Source: Rhea pennata (lineage: Eukaryota > Chordata > Aves > Rheiformes > Rheidae). From it: DNA of 64,000 nucleotides. Of this stretch, positions 13,177-26,671 are shown one piece after another. The position numbers and the translations under genes were made by a program. Below the pieces are notes generated by a model. That model was not told the DNA's origin. It did no database searches and saw nothing but the letters and a program-made list of their open reading frames with translations. The first letter of the stretch is position 1. Each line of letters begins with the position of its first letter. The stretch is from the NCBI RefSeq assembly GCF_028389875.1, contig NC_084664.1, positions 117,993,966-118,057,965 of the forward strand, given 5' to 3'.

Positions 13177-16100
13177 AGTAGAAAGCAGTTTAAAAGACAG
13201 AATCAAAACCAAAATAATTTCAACAAATTGGAGATAGGTATAGAAATCAATAAAGTGATATAAAAAAAATTATACATGGACTGCTGGTTAAGGAGAAATG
13301 AAGTATACACACAAAATGGAATCTACCTGGCTATGCTGCAGTATATAGAAAAGAGAATTTGAGTGCTTATAATAGCTCACACATTAATATGGGACAATAA
13401 CATGCAATGCAATTGCACAAAAATGGCAAATATCATTCTGGAATACATTAACAGGTGTTCTATGAAAGACAGAAGGTGATTATTGACTTTTTTTGCTTCC
13501 CTAATGCTACCAGACTTTAGGCTGTTATAATTCCTTAAAAGGAAATCAAGTTATAGAAAGTCTACAATACAAAATAATTAAGAATGACAACAGGTTAGAA
13601 ACAATATCCTTTAAAAAGGTTCAAAGAATTGCGTTTATCTACATCGAAAAAAAAAATCTTTTTCGAGACAGAAGAATTCAGTATACAGATAGCAACCAAC
13701 TGCTTTGCAAACCTAATGGAGAAAGGCAAGCAGAAATTAGACTAACATGCAGAAAAAAAAGTAAACACAGGCTGAAAATTAGGACTATCTTAACTATTTG
13801 ATGGTATCATAGCATACAGAACATTTGGAGACAGCAGAGCTTCTTCCTCAGGAAGATTTATTTTTTAAACCAGTATGTTAATACCTATTACAAATGGTCT
13901 AGGTATTTTTAACTCCAGTGTACTGAGGTGATCTGGATATTCCTTGTAGTTCACCATACAGAGATTGAAATAAGGCCATAACTACACTGTAGCTAATTGC
14001 TATTTGGCTTGAGATGGTTTTCTATGAGTAAGCTCATGAGCAAGAGCAAGTGATTCAGACTTTGGGTTACAGAGTTGTACCTTTACAGAGAAGGAGACAA
14101 AATATAGAATGTGGAGGTGTTAAATGAAATACAGGTAATAAGCAGTGCTACTGTGCTGTTCACTGGATGAACATTTCTGTTGAGATTAAAAAAGTTGTAA
14201 TGGAAAATTTTTCCAATAAAAAACAAGACAGAAAAAAAAATATTCTATTAGCATTGATGCTAGTTTTGGTTTTCATATTAATTTAACTTCCAGACTTAGA
14301 TTTTGCTAAGATGACATGAAAAGTTGCTTCATATACTTCAAATCAAGTGTTTAATAAACATAAAATCACTAAGTACTTACTTAAACTATTTGGAAAATTA
14401 TGTTTCAAGTTTAAAAATCTATATTCAATTTTATATTCTACTAGATCAGATATTTCCACGATGAAAGCAAACAACTGTTCTCTAAATACGCATCCAGCTC
14501 AAGAAAAACAAACTTCTGCATTGCTAAAAACAATGCTTCTAAAGCTTCTGTGCTACTGTTATGACAAAATTGTTTCAGAACTTATATACTATATATATAA
14601 TAAGCCAAAAGTTCATATTTTCATTTAAAAACAATCTCCAGCTGACTTCTACATAGGTAGGTACTTCAAATATAAAGTTTATGAATTCCAAATTTTGCAA
14701 GAATCTCTTCTCTGAAAAGTATGACAATCAAAATTAAATCTGAAAAACCTACTTAATAGTAATTCACTTATTTGAAGCACAGCTTAAAAAATAAAAATTA
14801 TAAACAAAAATGCCCCCCCTTCTCCCAAGTAAAAAATATTAGAATCTAATTCTGCATTTTCTGTGGTGAAGTCTTAACACTTGGTACTTTAAAAATGACA
14901 ATGGATTAAATATATATATTATGGAAATACAATAGTAATTAAGTGAGCCACTGTAGAAACTAGACTTGCTTATTTTAAGTGCTATCTCAGTAAATTAAAA
15001 TCATTATGTTAAACTAGGTAGTGATGTCAATTAAAATACATTCCTATTACTGATAGAGTAAAGCAAAATTCAGCAATCTATTCCTCAAATATTCTTCCTA
15101 TGTTGAGATACAGAGACAATTTTCACCAAACGCATCAGTCCTCAGGAAAAAAAAAGGGGGGGGGGGGGGGGGAGTGAAATAACTTTTTTGTAGCTACTAG
15201 CTTGTTAAATTTGTCTTCTCTACTTGATTAGATTTTTAAAATACACATTTTTGTTTTAAGAAAAAATGGTCAGTAATGTTTGGCTGTCAGCAATATCATT
15301 TGGTATGATATGGATTTGAATTATTTTATTAAATAATTATTTGCATTCTTGCTCATGCCAAATGACAGCCCACAATTTAAGTCAGGTGTTTGTCTAAAAG
15401 ACAAGGTAAGAATTCTGAAAGGTGTTCTAAATATCTTTAGAAACTATTCCAAACATTCCATATAAAGCAGTGGATTAGTTGTTTAGTTTTAAATATGACA
15501 ACTAAAAATGAACATTTTAATATAACAGATACTGCCAGATAGTAATTAATAATTAGTTCTGGAAACACATTTGCACGTATTTATAAAGATTTGTTGATTC
15601 TCCCTCTTTAGTTGGAACATTCTGACACCAAATGAGATATTCAATTTAACCAATTAGCTTTGAAATCTATTTTAATGCTGCTATTAGTACTTTCCTCGAA
15701 AATATAATATGAAATCTATCTATAAAACATCTGCAAGAACTCAATTCCATGTGTTACTTATACAAGTTATGATTTCTTCCAAATACAGGACATTAAGTAA
15801 AATGTTTTTTTATCACCCCTTGTAACCTACTGCAATCCAGACAGTGGAATAATTTCTTACAAAGAAGAAAACTCTTGAGAAAAAGTAAATGAACTCACAT
15901 GTCAATAATGATTCCTAAAGAAGAACACTGATTTATCCAAGGAGATGCAATTTTATAAAGCTTCAACATAAAAGTCTCCCCAAAAACAAACAATGAGTTG
16001 TGAAGGAAATTGTAAAGCAATTACCACCAGGAGACATTTTTCTCTTCCATTTTATGTTCAATCCACAGTCTCCTAACACCTCCTGGTCTTGCAGGTTTGC

Positions 16101-19100
16101 TTTCTCTACAAGCTTCAGGAGTGCAAATGCCCAGGACTTTGTCTGAACCTAATTTTCTTTTCTGGGGAAGGCAGAACAACAACAAGCTTGCAGGATAGGG
16201 GAATTTACATGAAATTTCACAGTTCGTAACAAGAACTATATTTTTCTAATTTTTAGGAATTTTTCTAAACAAAGATACACTCTGTAGTCTACAGAAATTG
16301 AAGGTAGAAAGGTCACACCAACAGTCTTCTGGCCACTTTATTAATTCAGGTTAAGATCACCGAATTACATCAAGAACCTCTTTCTATCTCAATTTGTGCA
16401 ACTGTTCTAACAGCACAATATCTGCTTGTAATAGATGTTCCACGTACACTGGGATACTACTACCTAGGTGAGCTGTGATACTACTGGTTTTAAAAAATGC
16501 AACAAAACAAAAGGGTGCCAAAGGGTACTTAATTCAGTTCCATAATTCAGCATAAAACTCCTTAGCAGGTAAGTATTTTCAAAGAAAAGAATTAAAGATT
16601 TTAGGCATAAGGTTGCATAAGAATTAGGGTTACATATTCAAATTTTATTTAATAGCTTGGGATCTGAAACATCTATGTTTGAAAACTTCTTCTGAAGCCA
16701 ACAACTTTTCACCTTTTAATAAAGTATTATAGAGTTTTAGAACTTTCTTATCACCATCAATTCTCCCTTTACCACATGATCTCATTCAGCTTCTTTCATA
16801 CTGTTGCAATTATGATTACCTAAAGATATATGATGAAGATTTAAGAACTAGTTTCTGTCTCATGAATCTTGCATTAGGAAAAATATTTCCAAAAGGAAAT
16901 TGTTATCTTTTCCTCAAAATACTCAATTTAGAACATTTTTATACAGGTACTCTAATGTATTATTAAAAGCATTTAGTATTATCTAATTTGTAAGAAATTA
17001 GAGTTAAAAAAAAGGAGTCAGTTTAAAACTTACTCATGTAAGGCAGCTTTTCTGGACAAGCCTGGTAAGGAGAATAAGTGAAGTTTTCTGGAAGATACAT
17101 TGTGGTTTGAGCAAGATAGTCACTAGAATTGTTTCCTTCAGGATAATCTTAAAAACAAGAATTGATTTTTGTAAAAACTTACGGTATTCATTGACATTTT
17201 TGTAATATATCATCATGTATGTGATTGTATAAACAACAAATTCCTAACAACATAGTTAAAAAATACAACACTAAAATAACAATAATTAAATTTAGGTATC
17301 TTTGTTACAGCTCTAACAAATTTATTTTTCTTACTAAAGTTCCAGAATGAACTTGATAAACAGCAACTATTTTGTCTTCACTTCAATTACAGAGAAGTAG
17401 GACATGGGTCTAGATTTTCATAAGCAGGCTATATATCATTAAGATTTTTTTTTCATTAAGGTGATTTAAAAAATGAAATTGAATAAGAAATATTCTTACC
17501 TGTGCCATTCAATGTAGTATTTTTGTTAGTGTACAATCTGATCATGTGTCCTATTGTTTTTACATTTTCTCTCAACATTATACCACGAGCTTGCACCATA
17601 AAGAGATATGTGTTTGCTGATAAAACAAAAAGCAAATTTTGAATTAAATTACAGTGAAGTATTTCAAATTAATTTAATATCCATTTATGTGTTCAATATT
17701 TATTATGTCTTAATTTGTGACTAGTGAACTTTTCTTGGATCTTTGTCTTGGAAGGAATGAAAGTAAAAGGTTTCATCAACAGATATTAAAAACAAAACAT
17801 AAGAATCAAATGGATTCACAGTCACAGGTCTTTTAAAAAAAATATAGGAAACATCAATACACACTTTGTATAATACACATTCTTTTCTCTCTACCTTACA
17901 ATAAGTACCTAACTTGCATTGCTAAGAATCCATTCAATTTACTAATAAATAGGTTTTCATATGCAGACATAAATCCATGCAGCTTTTCCTCATATATGCA
18001 GACATACGCAACACAAATATAAAGACAAATAAAAAATAGGTTTTCATATGCAGACATAAATCCATGCAGCTTTTCCTCGTATATGCAGACATACGCAACA
18101 CAAATATAAAGACAAATAAAAATTCTATCAATTTTTTGACCCAGAGCATCGTCCACATTTTTACTTATTAGCAAACATACAATTGTTAGTCAAAATATAA
18201 TGCTATTCATTCACTCCCAGAAGCCATTTCATTATATAATTACCACAAATCACTAACAACGTGAAAGTATTAATGATTGACAAATATATGTGAAATATTT
18301 ATTATAGGCGTCAAGGGTGAGTGGCTGCCAAGCCTTAAAAAATGAAGTACAGGAGAGGAAGTAAAAGACAAAAACCCTTTGCAGAACAGTTTTTATTCAG
18401 AGTAGCCAAAAGGATCAAAGGGATCATCTGTCATTTCATGCATGTCAAGTACCCATTTACCTGGGAGGTATTTGTCTCCCTGTAACTAGTAACCAACACA
18501 TACCCAAAACACTCTAAGACATAGGACATAAGAATGATGGAAATTTATCTCAGAAACCAAAAACTCCTTTCTACTGTCTTTATCAGATGTCCCAGCATCA
18601 ATGGCATGACACAAATACCTCTGGATCAGTATGTGTCTTCTCATAGTCCAATACAGAAGACTAGAACTGAAGAGAACTATTTATAAGGACAGAGGCATTT
18701 CCAGAGGAAAATATGGTTACCAATTATACTAAATTATCAAACAATACTACTGACACCTACAGAGATCCAAATACCAACATAACCTTTAAAGTTATAAACC
18801 CTGTAATTTTTTTAAATTTAATTTTTATAAAAATATGGAGAGCTTTGCTTGCTCTCAAAGACTGCTTAATGAAAGATACAATCACGTAAAAGGCAGGGTC
18901 AGAACATATCAGATGCTGTGCATGGGGCATAACTGCCAACTCTTGGCCAGCATAACTAGCAGTTCTGGCTAATGAGAATTTAAATCTGCGTAAGAGTTAC
19001 TTAGGTACCAAGATCCTTAAATACGTAACGGTAAATAGGTCTGATACTCCAAAAACAATTTTATCATTAAACAGAAAAATTTAAAATTCAAAGCTTCCCT

Positions 19101-22100
19101 AGAAGTAAAAATAAGTGGGTTTTAGCCTTTCAAACAGGATAGAATTTTCCTAATTAATAATGACTCTTTTCAAAATTTAATACATCTCAAATAGGTATCT
19201 TCCTTTCTGTATTCCCCACATATTATTGCACAGCTCTTTTTTTAAAAAAAGTATCTTCCTATTCCAAGACTACTTTTAAAAAAAATCTGTTTTGTAAACG
19301 TTGATTTCAGAACTCTTCACTTCAGAGATGTGCTCTGAAAGGCTGCGTGTGCTATCTTCTCCATTTAATGAGACACCAAAAGCCAGAGTCATTTCAGTTT
19401 TTAAGATTGCAAAATTGTTTACAGGCATAACATTAATTTAGATACTTCAGGATATATCAAACTTTGTTCTTTGCACATGTTTAACTTGAATTAGATTATG
19501 TCCAGATCTATATCACTTGTTATTAAGATATAACCTCTTTTTTGTGAGCCACTTTTTTATTGCAATGAGAAACTATTCATTAATAAGACATCACTTAGGC
19601 AACAGGGTGGGAATGGGGAGAGGGAAATCCCAGAGCTAGATATAACCTTCTGAAAGAGGCAAGAATGTTATCTTAAAGACACTGAAAATTCTCTTGAGTT
19701 CTTCTTCCTTTAGAAAAGTTCACACCTAGGCTCCTAACACAAAGTCAAACTACTTTTTGTCCACAGGAAGTGCTCTGCATCCCTATCCATTTCTAGACCA
19801 TGAAGAGCAGATTACGATTTTACATGAGAAATAATTACTTTCAAGTACCTATGACCAGATCATAAACTTTATGGCCATGTGACTATGTACAAAGATACTA
19901 TGCTATGTCAAAATCATTAAAGGCTCTTCTAGATGCACATTAGATTTGATACTATGCATTTCCAGAGAGCTATGCTTAGACCTGTATCCGAGAGCCCACC
20001 AATAATTTCATCATTTTATTCTTGCTCCCTTTTCATCAACACTGCAAGTCCCTACCTTCAAACTTCTTCAAAAGAATACCATATTTCTTAACAAGCAAGC
20101 TCATTGCTTTTTCATCTATTTACATGTTCACCAGCCTTGGGAATTTTTCTGGTTCTTACCAAACCACAGTGACTGCAAACACTAGATCTGTTAAACAGGT
20201 AGGTGTTATCTACCAGACACATCCATAGTCAATCATTATGAAAACTTAAAAGTCAGTGAGGGTGTTCTCCAGCACTGTCCCCAGTATGGTTTAGAGGAAA
20301 GATTTATTCCAGAAGTCAGTATAAGCAATATATGAAAATCTACTCTTAACACATTATTGTGGTAGTCTTCAGAAGTTGATATAGTGTGTACTGCAGGCTG
20401 AGGCTAAGACCTTGACACAAGTACATGAGAAAGTCAGGAGGATCACATAGCTGTTCTGAAGTCTTATGAGAAACTTTACTGTAGCCTAAATCAGAATGCA
20501 ATTATAAACCTTGATACAACAGATTTTCTTTAAGAGGATCAGCATCTTGCTTTTGTTGAAAGGCAACCTGCTTATTCTAAGGAATGAAAGTAAAATGAGA
20601 ACACCAGACCTTCGTGAGAGACAAAGCTAGAAAAGGTATTTCTCTAAAAGCAGGTGTCATAAAAGGAAGATCAGGACCCCAAAACTGACCAGGCAAAGTC
20701 TGCTGCCACTTTGGGCTAAGTATTCAAGATCTGCTTTTACCAACAAGAAGATCTATTCTTGCTGTGTTTTCATCACGCTATTCTTGGAGTATATCCCATC
20801 CCAACACCTTGTTTGCCTGGCTGGTTTATTTGTCAAACTACCATTCAGCTTTGGTCAATTATCTAAACACAATGCAATGCCTTTCCCTCTAGGCACATAG
20901 TCTCTACATGCCTTATCCCAGCTATTTGGGACTCTAACACAACAGCAATTACAAAAAATATGGATATTGAGCAATTGTACTTTATGCCAGAGAATTCCAT
21001 GTAACAAAGCAGGGCAGGAGTCCACAACTTCTATTAAATAATCTGTGATCATGTCTTTTTCAACATTTGTAGCCTCTCCCTAACATCTTCCTGAGACAGG
21101 ACTACCCTCCCCTCCTTTTTTTTAATTGATGAAGCATAGGTTTCTTACTCCATCCATGAGGTCTGCATGCCTATAAAACACACAGCAACAATATCAGAAT
21201 ATATTTGCCCGGCACGTAAACCTGCATTATTCAAATATGAGGATAAACTGCCGAAAACAGTGGTACAGAGATATTTAAAATGATAATCTATCGCTTTCAA
21301 ATCATCACATTGTGTCACAGTCCAGCAAGTAGCAAGTCAAGTATTTTGCATAAATTTGTATGTCAAGGTAGCTTTTGCAATTCTGTCCTTGCGCATTTCA
21401 CTCTTGAGCTACAGTAGACACTGACAGCACTTGTCTTAGTACTGGGCATAATATCCCAGCCTTTTCTTGTTTATGCTCATCTTTTCATAAACACCTTGGA
21501 GCACAGAGCAGGAAATCAAGTAACTGTTAAGAAAGCAATAGCCATCCTCAAGACTGACAGAGGGTTGCATCTTGCCTTTAGCTGACCAAATTTATATTCC
21601 ATTGTCACTGAACAGCTGCTCAGGGAATAGCAAATGCTTGAGTTGTCACTGAAGTAGTTCAGAAGCTAACAGCAAGGGGTTAGGTTTAGCTCACTTGGTT
21701 AGACCATCAGACAAAAATTAAAGACCTTAGCTTTATTCTAAAAATAAATTCGGTCTATTGGCATGCTTTTGCTAGAAAAGACCTGTGAAAGAAGAGAGTT
21801 TGCGTGTCACATAAACAAACAGTGATAGCAAAAAAACATCCAAGATAATCCATAAAGGCCAGAACTAAAACAGAAAAATGTCTTTACCATTAATGTGGTC
21901 AATGAACAAGAAGATAGAGATTATTCTGCCAGTAACCTCACCAGATAGGTCAGTCCCTGAAGTTTGCTTTGACTTCTGCTCATCCAGTATCTTCAAGCAG
22001 TATGAACAGTCTCTCAAACTGAACATACCATTTCCCAAATTGACTTGCTGAGGCTGACTGACAGCAGAATAAGGAGGGCTAGAGTCTGCTGGTTTCTACT

Positions 22101-25100
22101 GCAATCAATTTCAATTGTTAGTGGTAATTTTATACGAGTCATCTTCCTGATCTTGGCACAGGTTTCAACAAACCTTACTTTTACTGTTATACTGTTATAA
22201 AGTAAAAAAAACAAAACAAACAAACAAACAAAAAAAAAAAAAAAAAAAACTTCCACTACTATCTTTCTGCATTTTTACCAACCCATCACTCCTGTTACAG
22301 TGCAAGACAGTGCACAGAAAAGGAGGGTAAATGTCCACATCTACATCAAAGAAAATATCTAGCAATGTAGCTAGCTATAAGTAGTTTTCCTCAAATTGTA
22401 CTTATTTCACTGCACATGGTCCACACAAGAAACAATGCTCCTGACTCAAAAAACATGCAGACATCCAGACTGTCACACAGTGCACAACATAAGTGGGTGG
22501 GAAGTTTAGTACAGTACATCAAACAACATGCCCATTAGAACACCTTGAAACAAATACTGCACTGAATGCTCCAAATGCAGATGTGTTGTTATATAGCTCA
22601 TACCTAACCCAGACAAAACTTTACTGGCAACTGATCCAGATCTACATCAGCAATCATGGAAGCATAGCCACACATCACCCATCAAAAGCCCTGGGTTCAG
22701 GGCATTACTAAAACTCATTATGACAAAGCACACTACGACATTGAAGGGATCATCCTGTATTTCAGAGGACACTGTTAAAAATACCAGGTGGATCATTTTT
22801 GTCTCCATCTTCCACAGTTAACAAGTTATTAATTGGTTTACATGTTGGACTGAAAACAAGACACTTGGAAAAAAATTGCATTAATTCTTAAACGATAAAA
22901 ATATCTTTAAAAAAGCCTGTAGCCTTTTAAAACAGATAGTTGTCTATTATTTAAATATTCACCTGAAGACTATTTATAACTTTAATAAAGCAAAAATCTT
23001 TTGCTTTAATCCAATTCTCAGATCACTCTCCATTAGAGAATCAAGCTCCTTCCAGTAATATATCAAGAATTACGACTTTTTCCGCAATAGTTGGTTAATT
23101 TATCATTCCTCAGCTTATTAGAAGTGTAGAAATCAGTTTTACCAGTTTTACAAAAAAAAACTTTGTAATCATGCTGTATATAAACGTCAGCAAAAGCAAA
23201 GTCAAAACAGCATGTCATGCACTTAGAAGCAATCAATGTAATAGTGAAGTGATCCAGTACATTACAAACTGGATCAATGAATAGCATTCTGAAGAAGGAA
23301 GAAAGGACAAAGTTAGGATTGAGATTATTTTAACTAATTAATCAGAAAAGCATTAAACTAATGAGATTACAAACTAAGACTGGGTTGTGGAAAACATTAA
23401 GATAAGAAGAACAGGCTTGGCAATTACAAATTTCACTTAAAAATTCAGCTTTCATAGTAGAAAGTGAAATACTATGTCTGGAAAAAAAAAAGAAGAAAAA
23501 AAAGCTTTATGTCAAAAATACATCCAAAGCAATTAGCAAAAAATGGTTAGCACCTGTATTTAAGAAGTTAGAAGGTGATGATCAGAGCAGTCCCAGGAAC
23601 ACTAGGCACAACCCTTAGGAAAAGTTACTGAAAAGCTAATAAAAGGGATGTTTAGTGGAGATTTCAAGGGTACTTCAAAATTAAAGTGTAGTAAATATAG
23701 CATTATGGAAAACAGATTTGGCTGATGACCTCCAAAATTACATATCTGCTATTCAATGCCTGTTTTCATAGGACTTCTGCAAAGCAATTCTATCAACACA
23801 TTGCAAAAACTGGCATAGATTCAAATTGGTTAACAGAAAGATCACAAACAGTAATTGAAAATGGGAAATCATCTCATGTGAACATTTCTAGAACAAGTCC
23901 CACATGGATCTCTTCTCATCTCAAGGTCATAGCATATTATTCTCAGCAACATGAAAGTTATAAATACACCACTAGCAGAGTTTACACATGGCAAATTAAA
24001 TGAACATTAAGAAAGTGTTCAAACTAAATTCTACAGATCAATCTATACCATATAGTAAGTAGAGGCCAGGTGAAGATGTCTTCTAAAACATTACCCTCAA
24101 TTTACCAATTAATGGATATTTTTCACAAATACAGGATATGGACTTTACTCTGTAAAACACAGACTCATTAAACAACTTTGCAGTGAAGGAGGATAACCAA
24201 AGTAACGTAACACTGCTGGAAAGTAGTTCCTGCTCACAAACTCAAAGCTACAGAGAAATAGTTAAAAAACAAAGAAGTATTAAACTTTGTTACATATTAC
24301 ATGTTTGTTGTTACTACATTACACATTTGTTGTTGTTTTTTAAAGCACGCACAACAGAAGAAAGTAAAAACTTGTATGCATTGAAACCTATCTTTGACTT
24401 GATTTCATGTTCTTGAATGCTTAATCTAATTATGCACTATTAATAGTTTAACAAAAAACCCAAACTCATTTCATGGGTATGGTGAGACTACATTTTCATC
24501 CACATATGTATCACCTCCCTGAATGGAAAATATATTAGAAAGACACAGATCATCTCAATCCTTTAAAAATAAATTATTAAAAACTGCATATATTTTTAAT
24601 AGAGATCACTAATATGGTGCAGGTAGACCAATATACATCAGGTAGAAGAGTTGTTTTCAAAATTATTCTATTAGCAGTGGTGTTTTTTAATACTCCAGGT
24701 AATATCTGTAGACGCACTGCCACAAAGGACATTCCTAATGGACAAGCCCTAAGACTACAAAGATGAGGAACTGAATAACTTTCAGGTCACTGTTTATCAG
24801 AGCTAATAAATTGCACAAAGAAGAAATCTTGTTAGTCAAGATTCCACTTAAGGAAAAAAAATTAAAATAATAAGATTTCTTTCTCTAGCAATATTTTAAA
24901 GCAAGATGCATGACACAATATCCAATACAATTTCTAACACATTTGATAGTATTCTATCCTCTAGTCTCAGACTATTAGTTGCCAATTATATGGCAGGTCA
25001 AAAATAATTCAACAGCTAATTGTGAAACAGTATCCTATGGAAATTTACAATCAACACTGTTGCAACATCTAACAGCATAATTTGTAAATTATATCTTACT

Positions 25101-26631
25101 TTTTAACTCGATTCTGGGTAGAGTCAATCAAGAAAGTATTTTTCCTTGAATTTCTACCATTTTATCCAATTTTCAACTCCAACTTTAAAATGTATAACTG
25201 AATTTCATTATATTAGTTTATTTAATAAAGACTAGGAGCAGTTGGATGCTAGTAATTGTTTTTATAATGGCATTTTAAATGCAAGAGCTGCCAAATTCTT
25301 CCAAAATTTTGTTTTAATGAGTTCAATTACCGAGAAATATAGAAATCTGAAATATTTGCAAATCAAATACTCCAGGTAACAACATAAATAAAATAATAAT
25401 AATAATAAAAACAAAACAAACCCCAAACCAAACATTCCAAAGTGAAAGCAAAGAAGGACAGTCCACAAATTTAAAAAACAGAACCAACCATTGTGGATAA
25501 AAAAAGATGCTCTTTCTTGATTAAGATGAAAACCACAAAATGAGTACTCCATGAAGTCATATGCAGGTAAGTTCCCTGAGCAATAACTAAATACACCCAA
25601 GGCTTTAGGAAAAGTATCTTTCAGACAGAGATAGAAGCAAATGATTCAGAAAGAAATATGCAAGTTTAGTCTAAAGTACATCTGTTCTTAAAATGGAAAG
25701 ACAACTACAAATGTTTGAATTCCAATAATTTATTCATATGAAAAGAAATTGGTTTGTCCAGTCTTAAGCATACATGGCTAAGGGGAGATGGAACTCCCTT
25801 GTTGTCTTTGACTCCACAGTGGAATGTATAGAGAAGATGAATTTAGACACTTTTTGGAGTTACACAGTGAAGACACAAGGCAATGCACACAAGGTGCAAA
25901 ATGGGAAATTCCTATTACATATTAGGAAAAAAAAAATCATAGTTGTTCAACAGTGAAACATGTTGTCCAAGGACACTGCAAAATCTCCTTTTTTGGAGAT
26001 ATTCAAAAACCCAGTTGGACATGGCCTTGAGCAATCTAATCTAATAGGATATGCTTTCAGCAGGGGTTGGATCAGATCTCTTCCAGAGGTTCCTACTGAT
26101 TTAAATTATTCTGTGCTCAAACAGATGATCTTTAGAAATATCACTGATCTGTCACAATGCCAAGAACAAAGAGTATTAGCACAAAGGTTGTTCCCATATT
26201 TATAGCCTCAGCATCTGGATGCACAGCACCTGGACACAGTGGTCACCATTTATCTTGATAATAGATTTTTCAGCTCTTTCCTGCATTTCTGCTCAATTTC
26301 CCATTCTCCTCCTCCCCCCCCCCCCCCAAAAAAAAATAAAGGCTTGATATAACTCTTTCCTATATTAGGAAATATTAGGAAAAAACATTTCTTTTAAAAT
26401 GTTGATCTTTTTATAGAAATAGATGGATAGATACCAAGTTTACCAATTTGTGATCTGAAACCAATGGATAGGCATCAAAATCTTAGGTAGCCCTCAGTTA
26501 TTTACAAAGTAACTCTCATCAGTGATGGAATGCTCTGTATTCTGTTAAACATTTTATGTCCTCCATTCCCAAGAAAAGATTCTGGCATAACTAGAAGCCA
26601 ACCACAGCTTCCCCTCTCTCTCTCTCTCTTT

Positions 26632-26671
<40 letters not shown>

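Larger units (their letters stand above)
10979..17033 (-). other. B4GALT6 intron 3
   Basis: Six-kb GT-AG intron containing the degenerate CR1 (11850-13980) and an A9-G17 tract (15147-15172). The remaining AT-rich sequence at 13980-17030 shows no recognisable element. Confidence 0.8.

Noticed and set aside
17896..18174. Two overlapping minus-strand frames with repeated peptide
   Set aside because: The internal repeat comes from the 87-bp tandem duplication, a multiple of three; lies in intron 1.
21677..21710. Functional tRNA gene
   Set aside because: Only an A-box half is present; no complete cloverleaf, B box or terminator in place.
25262..25600. 112-codon hydrophobic minus-strand frame in intron 1
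   Set aside because: Leu/Phe-rich part comes from AAT/AAAC simple repeats on the opposite strand; it overlaps no B4GALT6 exon and has no family signature.
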